From contig NZ_WOTO01000078.1 of assembly GCF_010993775.1 (NCBI RefSeq), positions 1-36,636 of the forward strand: a stretch of DNA of 36,636 bases. The letters are read 5' to 3'. Below are positions 18,502 through 27,666 of this stretch, one piece after another. The first letter of the stretch is position 1, and each line of letters opens with the position of its first letter. The notes under the pieces were generated by a model, which did not search any database, was not told the DNA's origin, and saw only the letters and a program-made list of their open reading frames with translations. Source of the stretch: Fodinicola feengrottensis (lineage in GTDB: Bacteria > Actinomycetota > Actinomycetes > Mycobacteriales > HKI-0501). Position numbers and translations under genes: made by a program.

Positions 18502-19419
18502 CTCGCCGTTGTGGATCCGGCGCATCGCCTCGGCCAATGCCGGCGCGATCGACAGCACGGTCAGCTTCGGCACCCGCTCGCTCTGCGGAATCGGCACCGT
18601 GTTCGTACAGACGATTTCCAGCACATCGGGCTGGTCACTGATGCGTTTCAAAGCTCCGCTGGCGAAAAGCCCGTGCGTACAAGCGACGCGGATCGTTCGT
18701 ACGTTCAGGTCGCGGAGCCGGTCCAACAGCTCGATCACCGTGCTGCCCTTGGCGATCTCGTCGTCCAGCACGATCACGTCCCGGCCGGTCACGTCCCCGA
18801 TGACCGAGCTGATGCTGACCCGGTCGTCGGCGAACCGCTGTTTGGCGCCGGCCGCGACCGGGACACCGAGCATCCGGGCGAACGCGGCGGCTTCCTTGGC
18901 ATTGCCCAGATCCGGCGACACCACGGTGGTGTTTGTCAGGTCATAGCCGGCGAAATGCGCGGCAAGCTCCCGCAATGCGTGCAGGTGGTCGACTGGGACA
19001 CTGAAAAATCCGTGCACCTGCGGGGAATGCAGCGTCATCGCCAGCACCCGGTCGGCGCCGGCGGACACCAGCAGATCGGCGACCAACCGGGCGCCGATGG
19101 AAATGCGCGGCGCGTCCTTCTTGTCGGACCGCGCATAGGCGTAATAGGGCATCACCACGGTCGTACGCCCCGCCGACGCGCCCCGGGCGGCGTCCAGCAT
19201 CAGCAGCAACTCCACCAAATTCTCCTGAACCGGGCGAACCAGCGGCTGCACCAGGAAAACGTCCCGTTCCCGGCAGTTGGCCTGCAACTGGACTTCCAGG
19301 CAGTCGGTGGCGAACCGCTCCACTCGCACTGGATGCAGTGGCTGCTCTAGATGCGAACAAATCTCCGCTGCCAACTGCGGGTGGGCACTGCCACTGAAGA
19401 TGGCGATGTCTCGCACCAA
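18472..19419 (-). CDS. Ribose-phosphate pyrophosphokinase (PRPP synthetase) paralogue
   Basis: Intact, 315 aa, the usual length. It would make PRPP from ribose 5-phosphate and ATP. N-terminal IAIFSGSAHPQLAAEICSHL, the ATP-loop region MPYYAYARSDKKDAPRIS, the HSPQVHGFFSVPVDHL signature and VVSPDLGNAKEAAAFAR are family features. The PRPP/ribose-phosphate loop reads VIVLDDEIAKGSTV, whereas class I enzymes usually carry DDMxDTxGT; this points to a divergent paralogue, possibly not the housekeeping enzyme. It converges with and overlaps the STAND regulator by 30 bp, and lies 55 bp downstream of the CoA-transferase on the same strand. Confidence 0.9.
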   Translation of the reverse strand: MVRDIAIFSGSAHPQLAAEICSHLEQPLHPVRVERFATDCLEVQLQANCRERDVFLVQPLVRPVQENLVELLLMLDAARGASAGRTTVVMPYYAYARSDKKDAPRISIGARLVADLLVSAGADRVLAMTLHSPQVHGFFSVPVDHLHALRELAAHFAGYDLTNTTVVSPDLGNAKEAAAFARMLGVPVAAGAKQRFADDRVSISSVIGDVTGRDVIVLDDEIAKGSTVIELLDRLRDLNVRTIRVACTHGLFASGALKRISDQPDVLEIVCTNTVPIPQSERVPKLTVLSIAPALAEAMRRIHNGESVSALFDAP

Positions 19420-19474
19420 CTGCTCCTGTGTGGGGTCGACCGGGGCAGATACGAGAAGAGCCTACCTAATCGGT

Positions 19475-20659
19475 TCAGCCGACCGTACGGTCGGTACGCA
19501 ATCCGGCGATCTCGTCGGCCGTCCGCCCGAGGCCCACCAGCACCGCGTCGGTGTGCTCCCCCAGCGCCGGCACCGCGCCCATCGTCGCCTCGGCGTCCGC
19601 GTACGTGAACGGCGGCAGGATCGCGTCGAACGTCCCCACCGGCGTACGTACCGGCCGCCACCGGTCCCGCGCCGCGAGCTGCGGATGCTCGATCAAGCCG
19701 TGCACATCGTTGAGCCGCGCATTCCCGATTGCCGCCGCGTCCAGTTTCGCGACCAGGTCTTTCGCGTCCAGTTTCGAGGTTTTCTGGGCAATCGCCGCGT
19801 CGACGGCGGCGCGGTTGCGGGTACGAGCGATGTTCGTCGCGTAGTCGGGATCCCGCGCCAGCTCCACCCGCTCCAGCACATCGGTAACGAACCGTACCCA
19901 CTCCCGGTCATTCTGGATGCTGATCAGCACCTGCTTACCGTCCGCCGTCGGATATCCCGTGTACGGCACCACCGAGGGATGCCCGAGCGCCGACCGCTTC
20001 GGCAACCGCCCGGTCCCTTTCGTGTAGTAGAGCGAATGTCCCATCCATTCCGCGATCGCGTCCAACATCGACACCTCGACGCTGGCTCCCCCACCACCAC
20101 GTCTCTCGCCGGAACAGCGCCGAAAGAATCGCCGTGAACGCGTACATCCCGGCGCCGATATCCACCGTCGGGATCCCCGTCTTCACCGGCGTGTCGTCCG
20201 TACCGGTCACCGAGGCGAGCCCGCCTTCGCCCTGCAACAGCAGGTCATAGCCCGGTTTTCCACTGTACGGGCCACCCGTCCCGTAGCCGGACATGTCCAC
20301 CACGATCAGCTCCGGCTTGGCTTTTCTCAGTTTCTCCGCCGAAAACCCCAGCCTGGCCGCTGCCCCGGGAGCCAAGTTCTGGACGAAGACATCCGCATCC
20401 AGAATCAGGTCCTCGACGATTTTCTGTCCCTTTTCGGACTTCAGGTCGACGGCAAGCGACTCTTTTCCTCTATTGAGCCAAAAGAAATGCGCCGCCAGCC
20501 CGTCACCGCATCATCGTCGTACCCACGCGCGAAGTCCCCGCCGTCCACTCGCTCCACCTTGACCACCCGCGCACCAAGGTCCGCGCAGTGCCTGGTCGCC
20601 AGCGGCGCGGCCACTGCCTGCTCAATGCCGACAACCGTGATCCCCTCAAGCGGCAGCAC
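19475..20659 (-). CDS. CaiB/BaiF class III CoA-transferase (two frameshifts)
   Basis: About 394 aa from GTG 20659, with GGAGG just upstream on the minus strand. N-terminal LPLEGITVVGIEQAVAAPLA and ATRHCADLGARVVKVER, then LNRGKESLAVDLKSEKG, ADVFVQNLAPGAAARLG, GYGTGGPYSGKPGYDLLLQG and TGIPTVDIGAGMYA are typical. The aspartate in VDIGAG sits where the catalytic Asp of the formyl-CoA transferase family lies. Frame changes are near 20475-20495 and 20085-20095. It moves CoA between carboxylic acids; substrates are not evident. It is divergent from the Lhr gene with 125 bp between. Confidence 0.88.
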
Positions 20660-20784
20660 AGGCCCTCCTTCACCTCTGGGCTTATCGTCACACCTGCCGC
20701 ACCCCTTGCTGGCGTGAGATTTCGGACAGTGCCCGTCGCGACTCGTGCACAAGATGTCGTACCCCCGCGAGGGAGGATGGGCCC

Positions 20785-23700
20785 ATGAACGACGTGGCCG
20801 CCGCCTTCTCGGAATCGACCCGAGCGTGGTTCGGTGACGCGTTCACCGCACCTACCCCGGCGCAGCTGGGAACCTGGGAGGCGGTCGGTCGCGGTGACAA
20901 CGTCCTCACCGTCGCCCCTACCGGGTCGGGCAAGACGCTCGCCGCGTTCCTCGCCTCCGTCGACCGGCTCGCGTCGACGCCACGAGATGAGGACAAGCCG
21001 CGCTGCAGAGTCGTCTACATCAGCCCTCTCAAGGCCCTTGCCGTGGACGTGCAGAGGAACCTGCGAACCCCACTGGTGGGGATCTCCAGAGCAGCCGCGA
21101 GGCTGGGTCTGCCAGAGCCGGACATCACGATCGCCATGCGCAGCGGCGACACCCCGCCCAACGAACGCCGCGCGTTCACCAAGCACGGCGCGGACATCCT
21201 GATCACCACACCCGAGTCGCTGTTTCTGCTGCTCACCAGCCAGGCGCGGGACGCACTGCACTGGGCGGTGGACACGGTGATCGTGGACGAGGTGCACGCG
21301 ATGGCCGGGGGCAAGCGAGGGGTTCATCTCGCGCTCTCGCTGGAGCGACTCGACGCCCTGCTGGAGCGGCCGGCGCAGCGGATCGGACTGTCCGCGACCG
21401 TACGACCGGTCCAGGATGTCGCGAGGTTCCTGGGCGGCAGCCAGCCGGTCACCGTGGTCCAGCCGCCGTCACACAAGACGGTGTCGCTTCAGGTCGTCGT
21501 GCCCGTCGAAGACATGTCAGACATGTCCACCGCGCAGCCTGGCAACGCCGACGAGGAGGTCGGGTCCAAGTCGATCTGGCCGGCGATCGAGGAGCGGGTG
21601 TACGAGCTGATTCGGGCGCACCGAAGCACGATCGTCTTCACCAACGGCCGCCGGGCCGCCGAGCGCCTCACGTCCCGCCTCAACGACCTGGCCGAAGAGA
21701 ACCCATCCCCCCTCACCCATTTCCCGGCGATGGCGGTGGGCCAGTCCGGTACGGGCAAGGGCGCGCCACCGGTGATCGCGAAGGCGCACCACGGCTCGGT
21801 TTCCAAGGAACAGCGCCGGATCGTCGAGGAGGACCTGAAGGCCGGCCGGCTGCCGGCGGTGGTCGCCACCAGCAGCCTGGAGCTGGGCATCGACATGGGC
21901 GCGGTCGACCTGGTCGTGCAGGTGGAGGCGCCCCCCTCGGTGGCCAGCGGCCTGCAGCGGGTCGGCCGGGCCGGCCATCAGGTCGGCGCGGTGTCGACCG
22001 GGGTGATTCTGCCGAAATACCGTGGCGATCTGGTGTCCTGCGCGGTGGTCGCCGAGCGGATGTCCGCTGCCGCGATCGAGGAGCTGCACTGCCCACGCAA
22101 CCCGCTGGACGTGCTGGCCCAGCAAATCGTCGCGATGGTGGCGATGGACGAACAAACCGTGGACGAGATCGACGCGCTGGTACGCCGAGCCGCCCCCTAC
22201 GCCGAGCTGCCCAGGTCCGCCCTCGAAGCGACGCTGGACATGCTGGCCGGCCGCTATCCCAGCGACGCGTTCGCCGAGCTGCGGCCGCGGCTGACCTGGG
22301 ACCGGATCACCGGGGCGCTGACCGCCCGGCCGGGCGCCCAGCGGCTCGCGGTGACCAGCGGCGGGACCATCCCCGACCGCGGGCTGTTCGGCGTCTTCCT
22401 GGCCGGCGAGAAGGGATCCCGGGTCGGCGAGCTGGACGAGGAGATGGTGTACGAGTCGCGGGTCGGCGACGTTTTCCTGCTCGGCTCCACCTCCTGGCAG
22501 ATCCAGGATCACCCCGGACAAGGTGATCGTCACGCCGGCGCCTGGGCAGCCCGGCCGGATGCCGTTCTGGAAGGGCGACACTCCCGGCCGGCCGTTGGAG
22601 CTGGGTCGCGCGGTCGGCGCGTTCGTACGCGAAATGACCACCGCCAAAGAGCCCAAGGCCATCGCCAGGGCCAAAAACGCGGGCCTGGACGACTGGGCCG
22701 CGACCAACCTGCTGAGTTATCTGGCCGATCAACGCGAAGCGGCCGGCACCTTGCCCGACGACACACACCATCGTCGTCGAGCGTTTCACCGACGAGTTGG
22801 GCGACTGGCGAATGTGTGTCCACTCGCCGTTCGGCGCGCCGGTGAACTCGCCCTGGGCGCTGGCGCTGACGGCCCGGCTGCGCGAGCGATATGGGGTGGA
22901 TGGGCACGCCGTCGCGTCCGACGACGGCATCGTTCTTCGGCTCCCCGACATGGAAACTCCGCCGCCGGCCGAAGTGGTCGTTTTCAGTCCAGAGGAAATC
23001 GAGGAGGTCGTCACCGCGGAGCTCGGCGGCTCGGCGGTCTTCGCCTCCCGGTTCCGCGAATGCGCGGCCCGGTCCCTGCTGCTCCCGCGGCGCCGGCCGG
23101 GCGCCGGGCGCCGTTATGGCAGCAGCGCCAACGATCCGCGCAGCTGCTCGCGGTCGCCGGCGAATACGGCGAATTCCCGGTTGTGCTGGAGGCGATGCGG
23201 GAATGCCTCAACGACGTTTTCGACCTTCCTGGCCTGACCGGGTTGATGCGCGAGATGGGCAACCGAGAGACCAGAGTCGTGGAGGCCGCCACCGCGCAGC
23301 CGTCGCCTTTCGCGCGGTCACTGCTTTTCGGTTATGTCGGCGCTTTCATGTACGAGGGCGACGCGCCGCTGGCCGAGCAGCGCGCCCAGGCCCTCGCACT
23401 GGACACCACCTTGCTCGCCGAGCTACTCGCCGCGCCGAGCCGAGCTGCGCGAGCTGCTCGACCCGAACGTGCTGGTGGAAACCCTTCAACAGCTCCAATA
23501 TCTGACCACGACGACGAGCGCCGAGTGTCCACTGTGGACGGGGTGGCCGACCTGCTGCGGTTGCTCGGCGGGCTCACCGAGGCCGAGATCCAGGAACGTG
23601 GCGGCCGCCTGGAATGGTTGGCGGAGCTGGAGAAAACCCGACGGGCGATCCAGGTCCGGATCGGCGGCGAGCACCGGTGGATCGCCATCGAGGACGCCGG

Positions 23701-25367
23701 CCGGGTTCGGGACGCACTCGGTGCCGCGCTTCCGGTCGGCGTGCCGGACGTTTTCACCGAGCCGGTGGCCGACCCGCTGGGGGACCTGGTGTCCCGTTTC
23801 GCCCGTACGCATGGGCCGTTCTCGTCCCACCACGTGGCCGAGCGGTTCGGGATCGGCATCGCGATCGCCGCCTCCGCGCTGCACCGGCTGGCGTCCGCCG
23901 GCCGGGTGGTGGCCGGTGAGTTCACCCCAGGCGGATCCGGCGCGGAGTGGTGTGACACCGAAGTCCTGCGTACGCTCCGGCGCCGCTCACTCGCGGTGCT
24001 GCGGGCCGAGGTGGAGCCGGTGCCGGCGGCCGCGCTGGGGACGTTTTTTGCCAGCCTGGCAGCGCATCGGCCCGCACCGGCCGAGCAGCGGCGGGGTCGA
24101 CACGCTGGCCGACGCGATCGGCGGCCTGCAGGGCGTGCCGCTGCCGGCGAGTGCGCTGGAGCAGCTGATCTTGCCGGCCCGGGTGCCGCACTACTACTAC
24201 CCCCCGCGCTGCTGGACGAGCTGTGCGCGTCCGGCGAAGTTCTGTGGGCTGGCAACGGATCCCTGCCCGGCAACGACGGCTGGGTGGCGCTCAGCTTCGC
24301 CGATACCGCGCCGCTGCTGCTCCCCGAGCCGCTGGCCCTGGCCGAAGGCCCGGTGCCGGCCGCGGTCATCGAGTGCCTGGCCGGCGGGCAGGCGCTGTTC
24401 TTCCGGGACATCTCCGACCGGGTGGGCACCGCGCTTGGTTCGCCGGTCGCCGACGACGACCTGGTGGCGGCGATCTGGGAGCTGGTCTGGGCGGGGGCCG
24501 CCTCAGCAACGACACGCTCGGCCCGCTGCGCACCCTGCTCGGCGCCGGCCGTACGAGCCACCGACCGTCCACCGGCACCGCCCGGGCGGGTTTTCGGCGA
24601 GCCCAACGCCGGCCTCGGCTGCCCACCCGGGCCGGCCCGCCGACGGTTGGCGGCCGGTGGAGCCTGCTGCCCGACCGCGAACCCGACCCGACCTTGCGCG
24701 CGCATGCGGCCGCGGACGCGCTGTTGGAGCGATATGGCGTGCTCACCAGGGGATCGGTGACCAGCGAGGGGGTGGCCGGCGGCTTCGCTCGGATCTACTC
24801 GGTGCTGTCGGCGCTGGAAGACGCTGGCCGGGTGCGCCGGGGCTACTTCGTGGACGGCCTCGGCGGTGCCCAGTTCGCGCTGCCCGGCGCGGTCGACCGG
24901 CTCCGATCGCTGGCCACCGACCTGCAGCGCCGCCAGGAGATCCGCCGCGACCTGAGCCCGGACAGCCACCGGCCGGACCTCGCGCCCAGCTCGACCGTCC
25001 TCTCGCCGCCACCGACCCCGCCAACCCGTATGGTGCGTCGCTGAGCTGGCCAGACCGGACGGCGGAGTCCCTCGGCGGCACCACCCACCGACCCGGCCGC
25101 AAGGCCGGCGCGCTGGTCGTGCTGGTCGACGGCGCATTGGCGCTCTACGTCGAGCGAGGCGGCCGGACGCTGCTGTCCTTCACCGCCGACTCGGACACTC
25201 TGACAAGGGCGACTGCCGCACTGGCCGAAGCGGTGCGGGACGGCTTGCTCGGCTCCCTCACGGTCCAGCGCGCCAACGGCGCCGCGGTCACCGACTCCCC
25301 GCTGGCTGATCTTCTCGAACAAGCCGGTTTCCGTCCCACTCCCAGCGGCCTTCGTCTCCGCAACTAA
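20785..25367 (+). CDS. lhr: Lhr-type ATP-dependent DNA helicase (about nine frameshifts)
   Basis: About 1527 aa in total, the usual size of long actinobacterial Lhr proteins. ATG 20785 has GGGAGG at 20771-20776. Superfamily 2 motifs: APTGSGKTLAAF (I), YISPLKALAVD (Ia), ITTPESLFLLL, DEVHAM (II), LSATV (III), HHGSVSKEQR (IV), VATSSLELGIDMG (V) and LQRVGRAGHQ (VI). The Lhr-specific middle (VYESRVGDVFLLGSTSW, PGQPGRMPFWKGD, HSPFGAPVNSPWALALTARL) and C-terminal DEAD_assoc regions follow. Frame changes lie near 22510, 22755, 23090, 23440, 23510, 24085, 24200, 24500 and 24990; the final frame ends TPSGLRLRN. Function is DNA/RNA-DNA unwinding in repair. Nine breaks after an error-free 1.7 kb is striking, but the motifs persist throughout. 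Confidence 0.9.
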
Positions 25368-25421
25368 TTTAGTTGAGCGATAGAGGCTCAGCTTTACTGC
25401 GTGATCATCTAGAGTCAGCGC

Positions 25422-26712
25422 ATGCCTTCTTTGATCACCCGGCGGCTGGGCTTGCTGCGGGACCACGATTTCCGGCAGCTATGGGTGGCTGACCTGGTCA
25501 GTCAGCTCGGCAGCCGGACGGCATTGCTGGCCGTCCCGTTCCTGGCCGTCGTCACCTTGCACGCCTCCACGTTCCAGGCGTCGCTGCTGACCGCGGCTGG
25601 TACGGCCGGCTCGCTGCTCTTCGGGCTGCACGCCGGCGCCTGGCTGGATCGCGTACGAGCCAGGCCCGTCCTGATCGTCGCCGACCTCGCTCGTACGGCC
25701 CTGTTGCTGTCGATCCCGGCGGCGAGCCTGCTCGGCGCCCTGACGTTGACCCAGCTGTACGTGGTCGCCCTCGCCAGCAGCGTGCTCACCGTCTTCTTCA
25801 ACGTCGGCCAGCCGGCGTACCTGCCACGCCTGGTCAACTACAAGGACCTCGTCGAGGGCAATACCAAACTCGCCACCAACGCCTCGGTCGCGGCGCTGGC
25901 CGGCGCGGCACTGGGCGGTTTCGTGATTCAGGTGCTAAGCGCGCCGGTGGCGATCGCGGTGGACGCGGCCAGCTATCTGCTGTCGGCGGCCGGACTGGGG
26001 CGTATCAAGGCCGTCGAGCCTGTCCAGCGGCGATCGCCGGGGCGGGCGCCGCGCTGCATGGGGAGATCGGCGAAGGGCTGCGGTTCGTCGCCGGGCATCC
26101 GGTGCTGCGGGCGATGGCGCTGAGCACCGCGCTGCTGGTCCTGTTCCAAGGCGCGAACAGCGGCATCATGATCGTTTTCCTGGTCCGCGAGGTCCATCTC
26201 GGCGCCGGCGTCATTGGCGTGCTCAGCACGGTCGGGTTACTCGGCGCGTTGGTTGGTGGCCGCCGCCACCACCGGTCGCCTCGCGGCCCGGCTCGGCGAG
26301 GCCGGCACGATGCTGGTCGCGGCGGCGGCCGTGGGTGCCGGATTCCTGCTCTATCCGCTGACCGCTCCCGGCTGGGCGCTGGGCTGGTTCGTGGCCGCCA
26401 ACCTGCTCGCGAGTTTCGCCATCATCACCGCGAACATCGTGCAGACGAGCTGCCGACAGCGGCTCTGCCCGGCCGGCCTGCAAGCCAGGGCCAGCTCGAT
26501 CATGACGATGGTGATGGGGCATGCTGCCGCTGGGCAGCCTGCTGGGTGGCGCGCTGGCGAGCGTCTTCGGGCTGCGGGCGACGCTCACGGTGGACGGGAT
26601 CGGCGTCGCGTTGTCGATCCTGCCGCTGCTCCTTTCCCCGTTGCGTACGATGCGCGCGCAAAATTCCGGGACAGACAAGCAAAACCAGGAGACCAGTTTG
26701 GGGAGCCACTGA
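25422..26712 (+). CDS. MFS transporter, multidrug/siderophore exporter-like (three frameshifts)
   Basis: About 430 aa from ATG 25422. The N-terminus RLGLLRDHDFRQLWVADLVS followed by QLGSRTALLAVPFLAVV is typical of the EntS/MFS_3 group of major facilitator exporters. The loop 2-3 motif LHAGAWLDRVRARPVLIVAD is conserved, and hydrophobic segments continue through FQGANSGIMIVFLVREVHLG, GALVGG, GFLLYPLTAPGWALG and LGSLLGGALASVFG. Frame changes lie near 26015-26035, 26262-26275 and 26515-26525. It ends MRAQNSGTDKQNQETSLGSH. Expected role is proton-driven efflux; substrate unknown. Confidence 0.85.
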
Positions 26713-26850
26713 ATTCCCTTATTTTGCTCTTTTTGCTCGCAAGGTTTCGGTGTCTTTTCAGGGAACCTGTTGCAGACTGGTGATCTCCCCTGGAGTACGG
26801 TCTGTCCGTCATGCCACCGCATTCCGCCCGGCCTGGCCGGCACACCCAAC

Positions 26851-26880
26851 TCTCCCGGTGGGTTGTGAACCCCCGGGAGA
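26851..26880 (+). promoter_or_regulatory. Strong hairpin in the leader of the response regulator gene
   Basis: TCTCCCGG-T-GGGTT (26851-26864) pairs with AACCCCCGGGAGA (26868-26880) around a 3-nt loop, with a single bulge. It lies 34 bp before the GTG at 26915 and is not followed by a T-run, so it is not a standard terminator. It could be an operator or a leader RNA structure. Upstream, 26713-26760 is unusually T-rich and may hold a promoter or the end of the MFS transcript. Confidence 0.4.
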
Positions 26881-26914
26881 CAGGCGTGCGCGAATTCCGG
26901 ACCGGTGGTGGTCA

Positions 26915-27666
26915 GTGATCCGGGTGCTGGTGGTCGATCTCGATGTTCTTGTCGCTTCCCTGCACGCCGGCTTCGTCGACGCCGTGCCCGGGTTCAGCGT
27001 GCTCGGCACCGCGCATTCCGCGACCGAGGCGCGTGGCCGGATCGCCGAGCTGACACCGGATCTGCTGCTGCTGGATCTGCACCTGCCCGACGATTCCGCG
27101 CTGCGGCTGCTGGCCGAGATCGAGATCGACACCATGGTGCTGACCGCGGCGGCCGAGTCCACGACCGTCCGGGCGGCATTGCGGGCGGGAGCTCTGAATT
27201 ACCTTTTGAAACCATTCACCGCCGCCCAGCTCGGCACCCGCCTCACCGCCTACGCGCGTTATCAGGCCCTCCTACAGGGCAGCCAAACCCTGCGGCAAAA
27301 CGACATTGACCGGGCCGTGCGGGCGCTCCACGACAACGACCGGTCCAGCACCGCGAAAGGCCAGTCGCCGGTCACCGCCCGACTGGTTACCGACGCGTTG
27401 CGGCGGGCCGGCCGGCCGCGGTCGGCGATCGAGATCGCCACCGAGCTGGGCATTGCCCGGGCCACCGCACAGCGCTATCTGGGCGCTCTCGCGGAAAGCG
27501 GCGAGGCCCGCATCGGCGCATCGGCCTGCGGTACGGCGCCACCGGCCGGCCCGAACACGAATACAGCTGGTTGGGCGAGGAGATCCAACTGGCCGACCCG
27601 CCCGCCGACAGCACCGCTGTCGAGGATCTGGCAGGCCGGCCAGAAGGTTCACCCGGCGTTAGCTGA
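26915..27666 (+). CDS. Orphan CitB/DcuR-type response regulator (one frameshift)
   Basis: About 250 aa from GTG 26915 (VIRVLVVDLDVLVASLHAGF). The receiver domain has the phosphoacceptor in LLLLDLHLPDD, Thr in MVLTAAAE and Lys in LLKPF. The usual second acidic residue of the N-terminal pair is Leu (VVDLD instead of VVDDD). The output domain (QSPVTARLVTDALRRAG, SAIEIATELGIARATAQRYL) is the IclR-like helix-turn-helix of the CitB/DcuR family, which normally controls carboxylate transport with a membrane histidine kinase. No kinase gene is in the window. The frame changes near 27500-27512 and then reads RIGLRYGATGRPEHEYSWLG to TGA at 27664-27666, overlapping the convergent protease gene by 8 bp. 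Confidence 0.83.

Noticed and set aside
25374..25392. TGAGC-n7-GCTCA inverted repeat after lhr as a terminator
   Set aside because: Five-bp arms and only a weak T-rich tail in a 54-bp gap to a same-strand gene; too little to call.
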